From: Arthrobacter sp. ISL-85
Lineage (GTDB): Bacteria > Actinomycetota > Actinomycetes > Actinomycetales > Micrococcaceae
Length of the DNA stretch: 64,000 bases
Assembly: GCF_018613675.1 (NCBI RefSeq)
Contig: NZ_JAGGPQ010000018.1
Span: forward strand, 1 to 64,000
Direction of reading: 5' to 3'
Shown: one piece after another, positions 27,513-35,986 of the stretch
Position numbering within the stretch: position 1 is the stretch's first letter
Layout: every line of letters begins with the position of its first letter
Notes under the pieces: model-generated
What the model saw: only the letters and a program-made list of their open reading frames with translations
What the model was told of the DNA's origin: nothing
Database searches by the model: none
Program-made: the position numbers and the translations under genes

Positions 27513-28223
27513 GTGAACAAACAGAGGGCCGGCGTATTCATCGCATTCGAAGGTGGCGATGGTGCCGGCAAGTCCACCCAGGCGGCCCGGCTGGCGGCGG
27601 CACTGGAATCCCGGGGCTACACCGTACTGCGTACCCGTGAGCCCGGCGGGACCCCGGTCGGCGAAAAGCTGCGGTCGTTGGTGCTGGACCACGGCAACGG
27701 TGACATCGACGCCCACACGGAAGCCCTCATCTTTGCGGCTTCCCGCGCCGCCCACGCCAGCCAGGTCATCCGCCCCGCCCTCGGCCGTGGCGAGATTGTG
27801 CTGACTGACCGGTACATCGACTCCTCCGTGGCCTACCAGGGGGCGGGCCGCGACCTGGGCCAGGACGCCGTGCGTTCCCTCAATGAGTGGGCCACCTCGG
27901 GCCTCGAGCCGCACCTGACGGTCCTCCTCGACGTCGACCCGCAACTGGGGCGCCTCCGCCGGACCGTGGGCCAGGCGGCGGAAGACCGGCTCGAATCCGA
28001 AGCTGACGAGTTCCATGCCCGGATCCGGGACGCTTTCCTTAACCTGGCGGCAAGCCGCCCCGCCTCATATTTGGTCCTCCCGGCCCACCTGCCGGTTAAC
28101 GAGTTGGCGGGGCAAATCCTCGCCCGGGTCGATGCCCTGCTTGATACTCCCCCCGCAGCAGCTCAGGATGCAGTGCAACTACCGGCAGTGCGGGGAGCAG
28201 CACAGCATGGCGGTGGATCGTGA
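27513..28223 (+). CDS. tmk: Thymidylate kinase
   Basis: Phosphorylates dTMP to dTDP. 236 residues with P-loop FEGGDGAGKST (about 12-22), the DRYIDSS nucleotide motif and the lid segment EDRLESEADEF. The last 30 or so residues are an unconserved extension. The stop overlaps the holB start as GTGA, so the two are translationally coupled, a common actinobacterial arrangement. Confidence 0.96.
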   Translation: MNKQRAGVFIAFEGGDGAGKSTQAARLAAALESRGYTVLRTREPGGTPVGEKLRSLVLDHGNGDIDAHTEALIFAASRAAHASQVIRPALGRGEIVLTDRYIDSSVAYQGAGRDLGQDAVRSLNEWATSGLEPHLTVLLDVDPQLGRLRRTVGQAAEDRLESEADEFHARIRDAFLNLAASRPASYLVLPAHLPVNELAGQILARVDALLDTPPAAAQDAVQLPAVRGAAQHGGGS

Positions 28224-29383
28224 CCGTTTGGGATGACCTCCAGGGCCAGCCCGCGGTCGTCGAGCAACTGCGCCAGGCCGCAAGCGGTGAAAGCCTTACG
28301 CATGCCTGGCTGTTCACAGGTCCGCCGGGGTCCGGCCGTTCCAATGCGGCCAAGGCGTTCGCGGCCGCGTTGAACTGCGACCAGGAGGACGTGCGCCTGC
28401 GTGGCTGCGGGCAGTGCCAGGCATGCCGCACCATTTTGGGCGAAACGCATTCAGACGTGACGTTCGTGCGCACCGAAAAAGTCACTATCACCATTGACGA
28501 AGCCCGTGAACTGGTAGCGACGGCGGGAAACCGGCCGTCTTCGGGGCGTTGGCGGATCATTGTGGTGGAGGATGCCGACCGCATGGCCGAACGCACCACA
28601 AACGTGCTGCTCAAGGCCATCGAGGAACCTACTCCCCGCACCGTCTGGATGCTGTGTGCGCCGTCGCCGGCCGACGTCCTGGTGACTATCCGCTCGCGTT
28701 GCCGCAGCGTTGCCTTGCGGCTGCCGCCAGCCTCGGACGTTGCAGCCCTCTTGGTCAGGCGCGACCACGTGGACCCTGCCCTCGCGGAACAGGCAGCCCG
28801 TGCCGCGCAAAGCCACGTGGGCATTGCCCGCCGGCTGGCCAGGGATCCTGCCGCGAGGGAACGTCGCCTGGAGACGGTCCGCTTTCCGCTCGGACTGCGC
28901 GGCGTAACGGCAGCGGTCATGATGGCGGACAAGCTGGTCAAGATTGCCACTGCAGAGGCCAACAGTTCCAACGAGGAGCGGGACGCTGCGGAGAAGACAG
29001 CCCTCCTCGCCACCCTGGGAGCGCCGGAGTCCGGAACCTTGCCCCCAGCCATGCGCAGCCAGTTAAAACAGCTCGAAGACGACCAGAAGCGGCGGGCCAA
29101 GAGATCCATCACAGATTCCCTGGACCGGACGCTTACCGACTTACTGTCTTTTTACCGGGACGTACTGGTCATCCAGATGGGGAACGCTGTGGAATTGGTC
29201 AACGTTGAGTTGAGGAGTGAGCTGGAGGAGTTCGCCGCCCGCACCACTCCGGAAGCCACGCTGGCCCGAATGGATGCCATCAACAAAGCCCGCGAACGCA
29301 TCACCACCACCAACGTTGCCCCGCTGCTGACCATAGAGTCCATGGCGGCCAGCCTGATCCAGCCCTCCAAGGAGACCCGATGA
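28220..29383 (+). CDS. holB: DNA polymerase III subunit delta'
   Basis: Clamp-loader delta' subunit, 387 residues. An AAA+ module has a modified P-loop (GPPGSGRSN), a four-cysteine zinc module (C-x8-C-x2-C-x2-C, beginning at NCDQEDV), and the SRC motif in TIRSRCRSV. The C-terminal helical collar is present. It follows tmk, and its own stop overlaps the next start as ATGA. Confidence 0.95.
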   Translation: MTVWDDLQGQPAVVEQLRQAASGESLTHAWLFTGPPGSGRSNAAKAFAAALNCDQEDVRLRGCGQCQACRTILGETHSDVTFVRTEKVTITIDEARELVATAGNRPSSGRWRIIVVEDADRMAERTTNVLLKAIEEPTPRTVWMLCAPSPADVLVTIRSRCRSVALRLPPASDVAALLVRRDHVDPALAEQAARAAQSHVGIARRLARDPAARERRLETVRFPLGLRGVTAAVMMADKLVKIATAEANSSNEERDAAEKTALLATLGAPESGTLPPAMRSQLKQLEDDQKRRAKRSITDSLDRTLTDLLSFYRDVLVIQMGNAVELVNVELRSELEEFAARTTPEATLARMDAINKARERITTTNVAPLLTIESMAASLIQPSKETR

Positions 29384-30948
29384 CTGCCCGCCCCCTGCCC
29401 GCACGCCACAGGTTCCTGCCGGTAGCCATCCGCGCCGCGGGCGCCATGGCCCTGGCCATGGTCCTGGCCTCGTGCAGCCTCCTCAACGGTGGAGGAAAAA
29501 ACGCACCGGAGGCGGCTACCGCCAAGGCAGATCCTTCCATCGTGGCCTCCGCTCCTGCCGGGCTGGAAAAGTTCTACTCGCAGGAGGTCGTCTGGCAGCC
29601 CTGCGAAGGGGAATTCCAGTGCGCCAAAGTGACCGTCCCCATGGACTACGCCAACCCGGGCGGCGACACCATCCAGCTGGCCGCGCTTCGGGCGCCGAGC
29701 ACGGGTAAGAAGACCGGCAGCCTCTTGGTCAACCCGGGCGGTCCGGGTGCCTCCGGTTACGACTTCGTCAAGGACGCTGCCGGAATCCATTTTTCAGCTG
29801 CCGTCCGCAACGCCTACGATCTTGTGGGTTTCGATCCACGCGGTGTGAAGCGCTCCGCCCCCGTCACCTGCATGACGGATGCGGAACGCGACGCCTCCAG
29901 GGCCAAGACCTACGCCCTCGAAACCGATACCGGGCTGCAGGCGGCACTGGCGGACAACAAGGCCATAGCCGCCCAGTGTGCGGCGCAAACAGGCCCGGTC
30001 CTGGCGCACATTGACACCGTCAGCGCTGCCAAGGACCTGGACGTGCTCCGTGCTGTGGTGAACGACACCAAGCTCAACTACCTGGGGTACTCCTACGGCA
30101 CATTCCTCGGGTCCACCTACGCCTCGCTCTTCCCGGACAACGTGGGCCGCATGGTCCTTGATGGCGCCCTGGACCCATCCATCAGCAATGAAGAGCTGAC
30201 CAGCGGCCAGGCCCGCGCCTTTGAAAAAGCCCTCCACACCTACGTTGCCAGCTGCCAGAAGCAGAGCAAGTGCCCTTTGAGCGGTGACGCGGACTCCGGC
30301 GTGCAGCAGATCCGGGACCTTATCAACGCTGTCCAGGAAACGCCCCGCACCGCAAAGGACGGGCGTCTGGTCAATGCCACCACGTTTGTCAGCGGCCTGA
30401 TTACCCCGCTGTACAACGACCAGAGCTGGCCGGCCCTCACCCAGGCGTTGGAGGCCGCCATGTCCGGAGACGTAAGCCTCATGCTCCGGCTCGCCGACCT
30501 CGGCGCAGACCGCGGGCCCGACGGAAAGTACACGTCCAATTCGACGTTCGCGTTCAACGCGGTCAACTGCCTTGACTACCCCATGGTTTCGGACGCGGCG
30601 GGCATGCGGGCGGAGGAGAAGCGGCTGGAACAGGATTCCCCAACCCTTGGCTACTTCTTTGCCTACGGCGGGACCACATGCGCGGACTGGCCGTACAAGA
30701 ACGTCCGCACGCCGGCGCCGGCGAAATACAGCGGGGACTCCCCCATCGTGGTTGTCGGCACCACCGGCGATCCCGCAACCCCCGTTGACTGGGCTGCGTC
30801 CCTGCGCAAGCAGCTGGGGAACGCTGCGCTGCTGACATGGAAGGGCGAGGGGCACACCGCCTACGGCCGGGCCAACAGCTGCCTCGAGGACTCCGTAGAC
30901 AACTACCTGGTGGGTGGCAAGCTTCCCGCCGACAACACGGTGTGCTGA
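29380..30948 (+). CDS. Alpha/beta-hydrolase lipoprotein (tripeptidyl aminopeptidase family)
   Basis: 522 residues. A signal peptide ends in lipobox LASC (Cys32). The catalytic domain has the oxyanion segment NPGGPGASG, the nucleophile elbow GYSYG, and a C-terminal TAP-like domain with the Asp (GTTGDPATP) and His (EGHTAYG). The family removes tripeptides from secreted proteins or peptides. Translation is coupled to holB (ATGA), which is usual in Micrococcaceae and says little about function. Confidence 0.9.
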   Translation: MTARPLPARHRFLPVAIRAAGAMALAMVLASCSLLNGGGKNAPEAATAKADPSIVASAPAGLEKFYSQEVVWQPCEGEFQCAKVTVPMDYANPGGDTIQLAALRAPSTGKKTGSLLVNPGGPGASGYDFVKDAAGIHFSAAVRNAYDLVGFDPRGVKRSAPVTCMTDAERDASRAKTYALETDTGLQAALADNKAIAAQCAAQTGPVLAHIDTVSAAKDLDVLRAVVNDTKLNYLGYSYGTFLGSTYASLFPDNVGRMVLDGALDPSISNEELTSGQARAFEKALHTYVASCQKQSKCPLSGDADSGVQQIRDLINAVQETPRTAKDGRLVNATTFVSGLITPLYNDQSWPALTQALEAAMSGDVSLMLRLADLGADRGPDGKYTSNSTFAFNAVNCLDYPMVSDAAGMRAEEKRLEQDSPTLGYFFAYGGTTCADWPYKNVRTPAPAKYSGDSPIVVVGTTGDPATPVDWAASLRKQLGNAALLTWKGEGHTAYGRANSCLEDSVDNYLVGGKLPADNTVC

Positions 30949-31052
30949 ACGCCCCACCTGCGTCCTTCCACCCCATTTTGACCGGGGCGAGGGGACTCTA
31001 TTACAGTTGACTCTTGCATGAAGCGCCCGGTTCCACCGGGATGTCATGCGGT

Positions 31053-31125
31053 GCTTCCTTAGCTCAGTCGGTAGAGCGTTTCACTCGTAATGAAAAGGTC
31101 ATCAGTTCGATTCTGATAGGAAGCT
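31053..31125 (+). tRNA. tRNA-Thr (CGU)
   Basis: A 73-base cloverleaf: acceptor GCTTCCT paired with AGGAAGC, anticodon loop CTCGTAA giving anticodon CGT (codon ACG), and T-arm GTTCGATTC. The 3' CCA is not encoded. Confidence 0.97.
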
Positions 31126-31131
31126 CGGGAT

Positions 31132-31173
31132 AAACCCCGGACAGCCCCTTGTTTCAGGGGTTTCCGGGGTTTT
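31132..31173 (+). terminator. Terminator after tRNA-Thr
   Basis: The arms AAACCCCGGA and TCCGGGGTTT enclose a smaller AGCCCC/GGGGT hairpin and are followed by five Ts. Confidence 0.85.
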
Positions 31174-31206
31174 TCGCTGGTTAAGCGGATGGTGCTGCCG
31201 GAGCCG

Positions 31207-31422
31207 TCAGGTCCTTGGCTGCTCACTTATTTTTGATCTGATGAAGTCCTGGTCCTCGCGGGAAATGGCTGCCTCGCCATGCAGCCCGGTAGGAAGGCTC
31301 TCACCGGTTTCCTTTGAGATCACCGCGGTAATCGTTCGTGGAAGTATCTGGCATCCCGGGTTATCGATAAGCCACTTCTGGGTGGCCGGGTCCAGGTGGC
31401 CCCAACGGTCCTTGAGGTTCAT
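31207..31422 (-). CDS. Small hypothetical protein (71 aa)
   Basis: I do not recognise a family. The 71-residue product has no membrane segment and a mixed-charge composition with one cysteine; it begins MNLKDRWGHLDP. Normal codon use and a GGAGGG about 11 bases upstream of the ATG support a real gene. About 105 bases upstream on the same strand lie two adjacent palindromes (31508-31540), one of them a dormancy-type box, suggesting stress-regulated expression. Confidence 0.6.
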   Translation of the reverse strand: MNLKDRWGHLDPATQKWLIDNPGCQILPRTITAVISKETGESLPTGLHGEAAISREDQDFIRSKISEQPRT

Positions 31423-31778
31423 TGCTGGATGTTCCCTCCGTGCTCAGGTATCAGAGCTGGTGCCCTGTGACGGGCGCTTTGCCCATCCCAAACTCCAAGT
31501 AAAACGTCCCCGTAGACGGGGTAACAGGGACCAAAGTCCCCTGCCACAGCCGTTTATTACGGCCGCCGCCCCGGCGCCGGGCAAGGTTCAGGAAATAGCA
31601 ACGCAGCCAAGGTATCCTCCCGGTATGATTCCCTGCTTTCAGGCTGCTGTTCCGCGCGCCGCGTCCTGCGACGCTGCATTTCCGGCATATCGCAGCATCC
31701 TGGTACCGCCACGTCCGCAGGCCAAGGCCGGGGAAGCTTGACACGCGCCGCACGCCGGCCCGGAAAAGGGATTTAGCG
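31423..31778. other. Intergenic region with regulatory palindromes
   Basis: 356 bases without a convincing gene lie between the divergent 71-aa gene and the deacetylase. They contain the paired palindromes at 31508-31540, a weak 5-bp hairpin at 31549-31563, and a TATGAT -10-like hexamer at 31624-31629. Short open frames here have poor codon use. No known riboswitch was recognised. Confidence 0.5.
31508..31540. promoter_or_regulatory. Paired palindromes, dormancy (DosR/DevR)-type box
   Basis: CCCCGTAGACGGGG (31508-31521) and GGGACCAAAGTCCC (31527-31540) are perfect or near-perfect palindromes whose centres are 19 bp apart, close to two helical turns. The second read on the minus strand is GGGACTTTGGTCCC, one base away from the mycobacterial DosR core GGGACTWWAGTCCC. 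It is placed to act on the 71-aa gene, the deacetylase or both. Confidence 0.5.
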
Positions 31779-32714
31779 GTGGAACCACATGTCCCGCGGC
31801 ACCTGAGCCAGGATGGGAAAGGCCCCGGCCGCAGGGCGGTGTTGCTGGCGGCAGTGCTGACATTGTCTGCCGCGGTGCCCGACCTTCAGCCGCACCAAAG
31901 GCAAGCATCCAGGGAACCGGACATGCCGGTGCCCGACGATGGCGCGCCGGACCTCAGCTCGGCGGTCCTGCACTCCGGTCCCGACGGCGACGAGCCCGCC
32001 CCCAGCACCGCGGCACCCCTGCCGTCACGCGCGCAGATTGTCGAGACTTTTGGGAAGCACCCGGCCCAATACTGGGGCTTGGAGGCTCCCGGCGTCATCA
32101 CGCGGCTGCCGCCCGGCGCACCGGGAATCGCCCTCACTTTCGATTTTTGCGGTGGCCCCGGCGGCAGCGGCTACGATCAGGCACTGCTCGACGCGTTGCG
32201 CCAACGCCACATCCCGGCCACGCTCTTCCTGAATTCGCGGTGGATGGCAGCCAACCCCGCCACGACCCGGCAGCTGGCAGCAGACCCGCTCTTTGAGGTC
32301 GCCAACCACGGAACTTCCCATAAGCCGCTGTCCACCACCGGCAACACGGCCTACGGCATTTCCGGCACCAGGAATGTGGCCGAAGTCTACGACGAGATCA
32401 TGCCGAACGACGAAGCCCTGGCAGGCGTCATCGGCAAGCGTCCCAGGTATTTCCGCCCAGGCACGGCGTACATGGACGACGTCGCCACGGACATCCTGGG
32501 CGCGTTGGGTGTGAAGCCGGTGGGCTTCAGCATCAATGGCGACGGAGGCGCAACCTTTCCAGCCGCCGTCGTAGCTAAAGAGGTGGGAAAGGCCCGGGCA
32601 GGGGACGTCGTGATCTGCCACGGGAACCACCCGAACGGCGGAACAGCGGAAGGTGTGAAACAGGCCGTGGACAAGTTTCTGGCAGCAGGAATGTCCTTCG
32701 CCCACCTGCCCTGA
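31779..32714 (+). CDS. Secreted polysaccharide deacetylase (NodB-homology) family protein
   Basis: 311 residues. An N-terminal hydrophobic signal (about 18-36) precedes a Pro/Asp-rich linker, then the NodB domain from about residue 115: motif 1 LTFDFCGGPGGSGYD, motif 2 NHGTSHKPL (H-x3-H), RPGTAYMD and a late ICHGNHP. Motif 1 keeps the catalytic-base Asp but has Phe-Cys where the usual second, metal-binding Asp sits. This is seen in a recognised TFDxCGG subfamily. GTG 31779 follows AAAGGGA. It probably acts on peptidoglycan or exopolysaccharide outside the cell. Confidence 0.82.
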   Translation: MEPHVPRHLSQDGKGPGRRAVLLAAVLTLSAAVPDLQPHQRQASREPDMPVPDDGAPDLSSAVLHSGPDGDEPAPSTAAPLPSRAQIVETFGKHPAQYWGLEAPGVITRLPPGAPGIALTFDFCGGPGGSGYDQALLDALRQRHIPATLFLNSRWMAANPATTRQLAADPLFEVANHGTSHKPLSTTGNTAYGISGTRNVAEVYDEIMPNDEALAGVIGKRPRYFRPGTAYMDDVATDILGALGVKPVGFSINGDGGATFPAAVVAKEVGKARAGDVVICHGNHPNGGTAEGVKQAVDKFLAAGMSFAHLP

Positions 32715-32867
32715 GGTACCTGCCCTGAGGTATCTCCGCCCGGGACACTGGACCCGCGCGGCTCCGGCTGGCGGGCTGCCTCCCGATCCGATACGTTGAC
32801 AGCGAAGCCCAGGCAAGCCGCACCGGGTGGCCCCTGTCCGGCCGGTGCTGAACGTTAGGAATTCCTC

Positions 32868-33509
32868 ATGCCGGAACAACATGACATCCCCGCAATCGGT
32901 TGGGTTCCCGCCTGGGCAGACCTCCAGGAACGCAACGCGGATCCCATCGATGCCGGCTTCATAATCCACGCCGGCATGGGGCAGGGGTCCGCGGGACGTG
33001 AGTATGTGGCGGCTTGGCCGGGGCGTGACGCCGAGAAGTTCGCCGGCATGGCCGCGGGCGGGTCCGGCGTCCGCCTCACCCTGCTTTGCGCCGACACCGA
33101 CGCCGCACAGGGCGTAGCGACCGGAGGCCTCACCGCTGTGGCCGAGCGGATCCTGCTGATGGCTCCGACGGCCGAGCTGAACACGGACGTGGAGTTGCCT
33201 CCCAACTCCCAGGTGGCCCTGGCACCCATGGAGACGTACGACGCCGTCGAGGTCACGGTTTTCGACCACCCTGTCGCCAAGGGACGCATCCAGGTGCGGG
33301 ACGATTTCGCCGCTGTGGCCATCACCGAACTCCCCCAGGGACCGCAGAAGGAGGCCTTCGAACGCGGCCTGTTCGCGGCGATGGCAGAGGAGGCGTTCCT
33401 CCATGGCGCCGAGTACCTGCATATGGTGGTCGAGCCGGATGCGGCTGCCCCTTACGAGGCTACCGGTTGGGCCGTGGCGGGACGCCTCCTAAGTTTCCAG
33501 AAGAACTGA
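32868..33509 (+). CDS. Hypothetical protein with acetyltransferase-like C-terminus
   Basis: 213 residues, no signal or membrane segment. The C-terminal part (EEAFLHGAEYLHMVVEPDAA, then YEATGWAVAGRLLSF) resembles the last strands of a GNAT fold, but no acetyl-CoA loop is visible. Normal codon use; ATG 32868 is preceded by AGGA at 7-base spacing. Function is not assigned. Confidence 0.7.
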   Translation: MPEQHDIPAIGWVPAWADLQERNADPIDAGFIIHAGMGQGSAGREYVAAWPGRDAEKFAGMAAGGSGVRLTLLCADTDAAQGVATGGLTAVAERILLMAPTAELNTDVELPPNSQVALAPMETYDAVEVTVFDHPVAKGRIQVRDDFAAVAITELPQGPQKEAFERGLFAAMAEEAFLHGAEYLHMVVEPDAAAPYEATGWAVAGRLLSFQKN

Positions 33510-33542
33510 CGGCGGCAGCCCGGGCCCAACGACGCCGCGCGG

Positions 33543-34784
33543 CTAATCCGGCCGGCCCACCACCACCTGGGACGGACTGTGGGTGACGTAGCCATTGGCC
33601 CAGGAAAACAGCGCCCTGACTTTCTGCTGGAATCCGGGCAGCAGCGCCAGGTGGACCGCCAACCATGACACGAAGGCCAGGGGACCCTGCAGTTGCAGAC
33701 GCCGGCGCCCCAGTTCCGCGACTGCTGCGCCGCGTCCCACCATGGCCATGTACCCCTTGTCCCAGTAACGGAAGGGCTCCCGCACGCCACCGGTAAGGTC
33801 CGCATAGATATTCCGGGCCGCCCACTTACCCGACTGCTGGGCCACGGACCCGAGCTGCGGCAACTTGTTCCCGGTGGCGTCGGTGATATTGGCGGAGTCG
33901 CCCAAGACGTAGACGCCGTCGAGGTCGGGGACTGTCAGATCGGGATGCACGTCCACCCGCCCGCCCCTGCCCTGTTTCATGCCGGACTCGGTGATGATCC
34001 GCCCGGCCTGCAGGCCGCCGGCCCACACCACAATCCGGGCAGGGATGACGGTCCCGTCCTTGAGGGTTACACCGTTGGGGCGGACTTCACCCACGGCCTG
34101 GCCCATGTGCAGCTGAACGCCCAGTTTTGTCAGGCGGTCCCGCGCATACGCCTGCGACTTCTCCGAAAAAGCGGCAAGTACGTTTGGAACCATATCCACG
34201 AGGTGGACATGGCATCGTGCGGCCAGCTCGGGCGAGAAGTACTTGGGCACGAGGTATTTGACGTTTTCCGCCAGCGCGCCGGCGGTCTCGACGCCGGTGG
34301 GCCCCCCGCCAACCACAATCACGTCAGCGTCCGCGCCGGGTTCGCGGTCGGCCTCGTCCATGATGGCGGTGATGGCCGCGCTGAGCTTCGTTGCGTCCGC
34401 CACCGAGTACAGCGGGTAGGCATGCTCGTCGGCGCCGGGGGTGTTAAAGAAGTTCGGCACTGCCCCCGTGGCAATGACCAGGGCCTGCGCCCGGTAAGTG
34501 GACCCGTCCGCGGTGGTGACGGCGCGGTTGGCCGCGTCGATGGCGGTCACCTCAGCCGTCAGGACCCGGACGCTTTTGATCCCGCGGAATTCCGATCTGA
34601 GGGGCCGGGTGACTGTGGAAACCCCGATCTGGGATGCAGCCACCTGGTAGAGGAGTGGCTGGAACTGTTGGTAGTTGTTGGCGTCAAGCAGCAGAACCCG
34701 GACGCCCTTACGGCCCAACTCCTCAGCCGCCGTCTTCCCGGCAAAACCCCCGCCAACCACGATGACCTGATATGAATCGTCCAT
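33543..34784 (-). CDS. ndh: Type II NADH dehydrogenase (NDH-2-like)
   Basis: A flavoprotein of 413 residues with two dinucleotide folds: FAD (VVGGGFAGKTAAEEL, near the N-terminus) and NAD(P)H (VVGGGPTGVETAGAL, about 155), plus the FAD motif GVYVLGDSANI. The C-terminal hydrophobic/amphipathic stretch (LAFVSWLAVHLALLPGF) is the membrane anchor typical of NDH-2. It would oxidise NADH and reduce quinone without pumping protons. Other members of the fold, such as carotenoid or sulfide oxidoreductases, cannot be fully excluded. Confidence 0.85.
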   Translation of the reverse strand: MDDSYQVIVVGGGFAGKTAAEELGRKGVRVLLLDANNYQQFQPLLYQVAASQIGVSTVTRPLRSEFRGIKSVRVLTAEVTAIDAANRAVTTADGSTYRAQALVIATGAVPNFFNTPGADEHAYPLYSVADATKLSAAITAIMDEADREPGADADVIVVGGGPTGVETAGALAENVKYLVPKYFSPELAARCHVHLVDMVPNVLAAFSEKSQAYARDRLTKLGVQLHMGQAVGEVRPNGVTLKDGTVIPARIVVWAGGLQAGRIITESGMKQGRGGRVDVHPDLTVPDLDGVYVLGDSANITDATGNKLPQLGSVAQQSGKWAARNIYADLTGGVREPFRYWDKGYMAMVGRGAAVAELGRRRLQLQGPLAFVSWLAVHLALLPGFQQKVRALFSWANGYVTHSPSQVVVGRPD

Positions 34785-34790
34785 TCCAGA

Positions 34791-34796
34791 AACGTA
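34791..34796 (-). promoter_or_regulatory. ndh -10 element, leaderless start
   Basis: Minus-strand TACGTT is followed by 6 bases and ATG 34784. CTGGA overlaps the spacer but is too close to the ATG to be a good Shine-Dalgarno. Confidence 0.45.
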
Positions 34797-34900
34797 CCCC
34801 TCCCGGCGGATGACTAAAAGGGTGCATTTGCCGCTGCCCTGATGTGGAAGGCTTAAGTCCGGTTCGGAAGGACCTGCAGAATCGCGGATTGCCCGGCGCC

Positions 34901-34906
34901 TAGGAT
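34901..34906 (+). promoter_or_regulatory. -10 element for the coiled-coil gene, leaderless start
   Basis: TAGGAT is followed by 6 bases and ATG 34913; no Shine-Dalgarno is seen. Confidence 0.45.
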
Positions 34907-34912
34907 GGCGTC

Positions 34913-35911
34913 ATGGAAGACGAAGCCCTGGCTGACATTGCGGATCGGCTGTATGCCGGGGCATTGGACGACTTCGTTGCCGAGCGGGCTGCGGCCGCAA
35001 AGGAGGTTGCCACCCAGGACAAGGATCTGGCCGCAGCGGTCCGAGGCCTGCCGAAACCCTCCGTCGCCGCATGGGCGCTCAACATGCTTGCCCGGCACCG
35101 GCCGGACGTGTTGGACGGGCTGGGCGAACTTGGTACGCGGATGCGGGCAGCCCAGGACTCGCTGGACGCCCCTGCCCTCCGTGAGCTGGGCCGTGAGCGG
35201 CGCACCATGCTCGCTGACGCCGTCGACATTGCCCGCTCTGTTGCCCAGGAGCAGGGCCGTGCCATCGGCGACGCGATGGCTTCCGACGTCGAGGAGACCC
35301 TCAGGGCATTGACGGCAGACATCGGTGCCGCCAATGCCGTGGCCAGCGGCCGGCTGCTGAAGGTCCTGTCCGCTGACGGCGTCAACGACGTCGACCTGGA
35401 TGGGACGGTAGCCCTCCCCGGGCTGCTTCCGGCTCCATCCGCCCGAAACGCCGGCGCTCCCCCGGCTGCATGGAGGTCCACAGCACCAAAGGCGGCGGCG
35501 AAGGTGACAGCGCCGAAGACGCGGACGACGCCGGCACGTGGCTCCCAGGCAACGGCCGCCAAGCCCCGGCTGGAGGCAGTCCGGCAGACTCCCCGGCCGG
35601 CCTCGCCGCCAGCGCTGGAACGGGCCAAGGCGGCCCTTGCCGAAGCCCGGGCTGCCGAAGAGGAGGCGACACGCCTGGCGGCGGATCTGCAGGACCAGGA
35701 GGAGCAGACAAAGGCGCATATCGCCGAATTACAGCAGGAAACGTTGGAGCTGCGGACCCGGCTCAAGGCGGCCGAAGAACGACTGGAGCGCTCCCGCAAG
35801 CGGCTTGCCACCACCGCGGCCGAAGCGAAACAAGCCGCGCGGGCGGCCGACAAAGCCAGCCGGACGGCCATGCTGGCCCAGGAACGCGTGCTCCGCCTGG
35901 GCAGGAACTGA
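34913..35911 (+). CDS. Hypothetical coiled-coil protein
   Basis: 332 residues. Residues 1-160 form a mainly helical domain with the signature LPKPSVAAWALNMLARHRPD. Residues 165-235 are a Pro/Ala/Lys/Thr-rich linker. Residues 235-325 are a long coiled coil rich in Ala, Glu and Arg. The N-terminal domain recurs in hypothetical proteins across actinobacteria. No catalytic motif is seen and the role is unknown. Confidence 0.75.
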   Translation: MEDEALADIADRLYAGALDDFVAERAAAAKEVATQDKDLAAAVRGLPKPSVAAWALNMLARHRPDVLDGLGELGTRMRAAQDSLDAPALRELGRERRTMLADAVDIARSVAQEQGRAIGDAMASDVEETLRALTADIGAANAVASGRLLKVLSADGVNDVDLDGTVALPGLLPAPSARNAGAPPAAWRSTAPKAAAKVTAPKTRTTPARGSQATAAKPRLEAVRQTPRPASPPALERAKAALAEARAAEEEATRLAADLQDQEEQTKAHIAELQQETLELRTRLKAAEERLERSRKRLATTAAEAKQAARAADKASRTAMLAQERVLRLGRN

Positions 35912-35974
35912 AAGAAGCCGGCGGCCTGCGCCCGGGCTGAACGATTGCCTCTCGCCCCAGGCCAAGCCGCGACC

Positions 35975-35980
35975 TACTCT
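35975..35980 (+). promoter_or_regulatory. -10 element for the membrane protein gene, leaderless start
   Basis: TACTCT is followed by 6 bases and ATG 35987. The GGAG directly before the ATG is only 2 bases away, too close to serve as a ribosome site. Confidence 0.4.
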
Positions 35981-35986
35981 GGAGCT

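Noticed and set aside
31501..31620. Possible riboswitch ahead of the deacetylase
   Set aside because: Several small hairpins but no match to a cyclic-di-AMP or other aptamer core that I could recognise.
31451..31753. 100-codon minus-strand frame covering the paired palindromes
   Set aside because: Poor codon use, Arg/Gly-rich, no ribosome site, and it overlaps apparent regulatory sequence.
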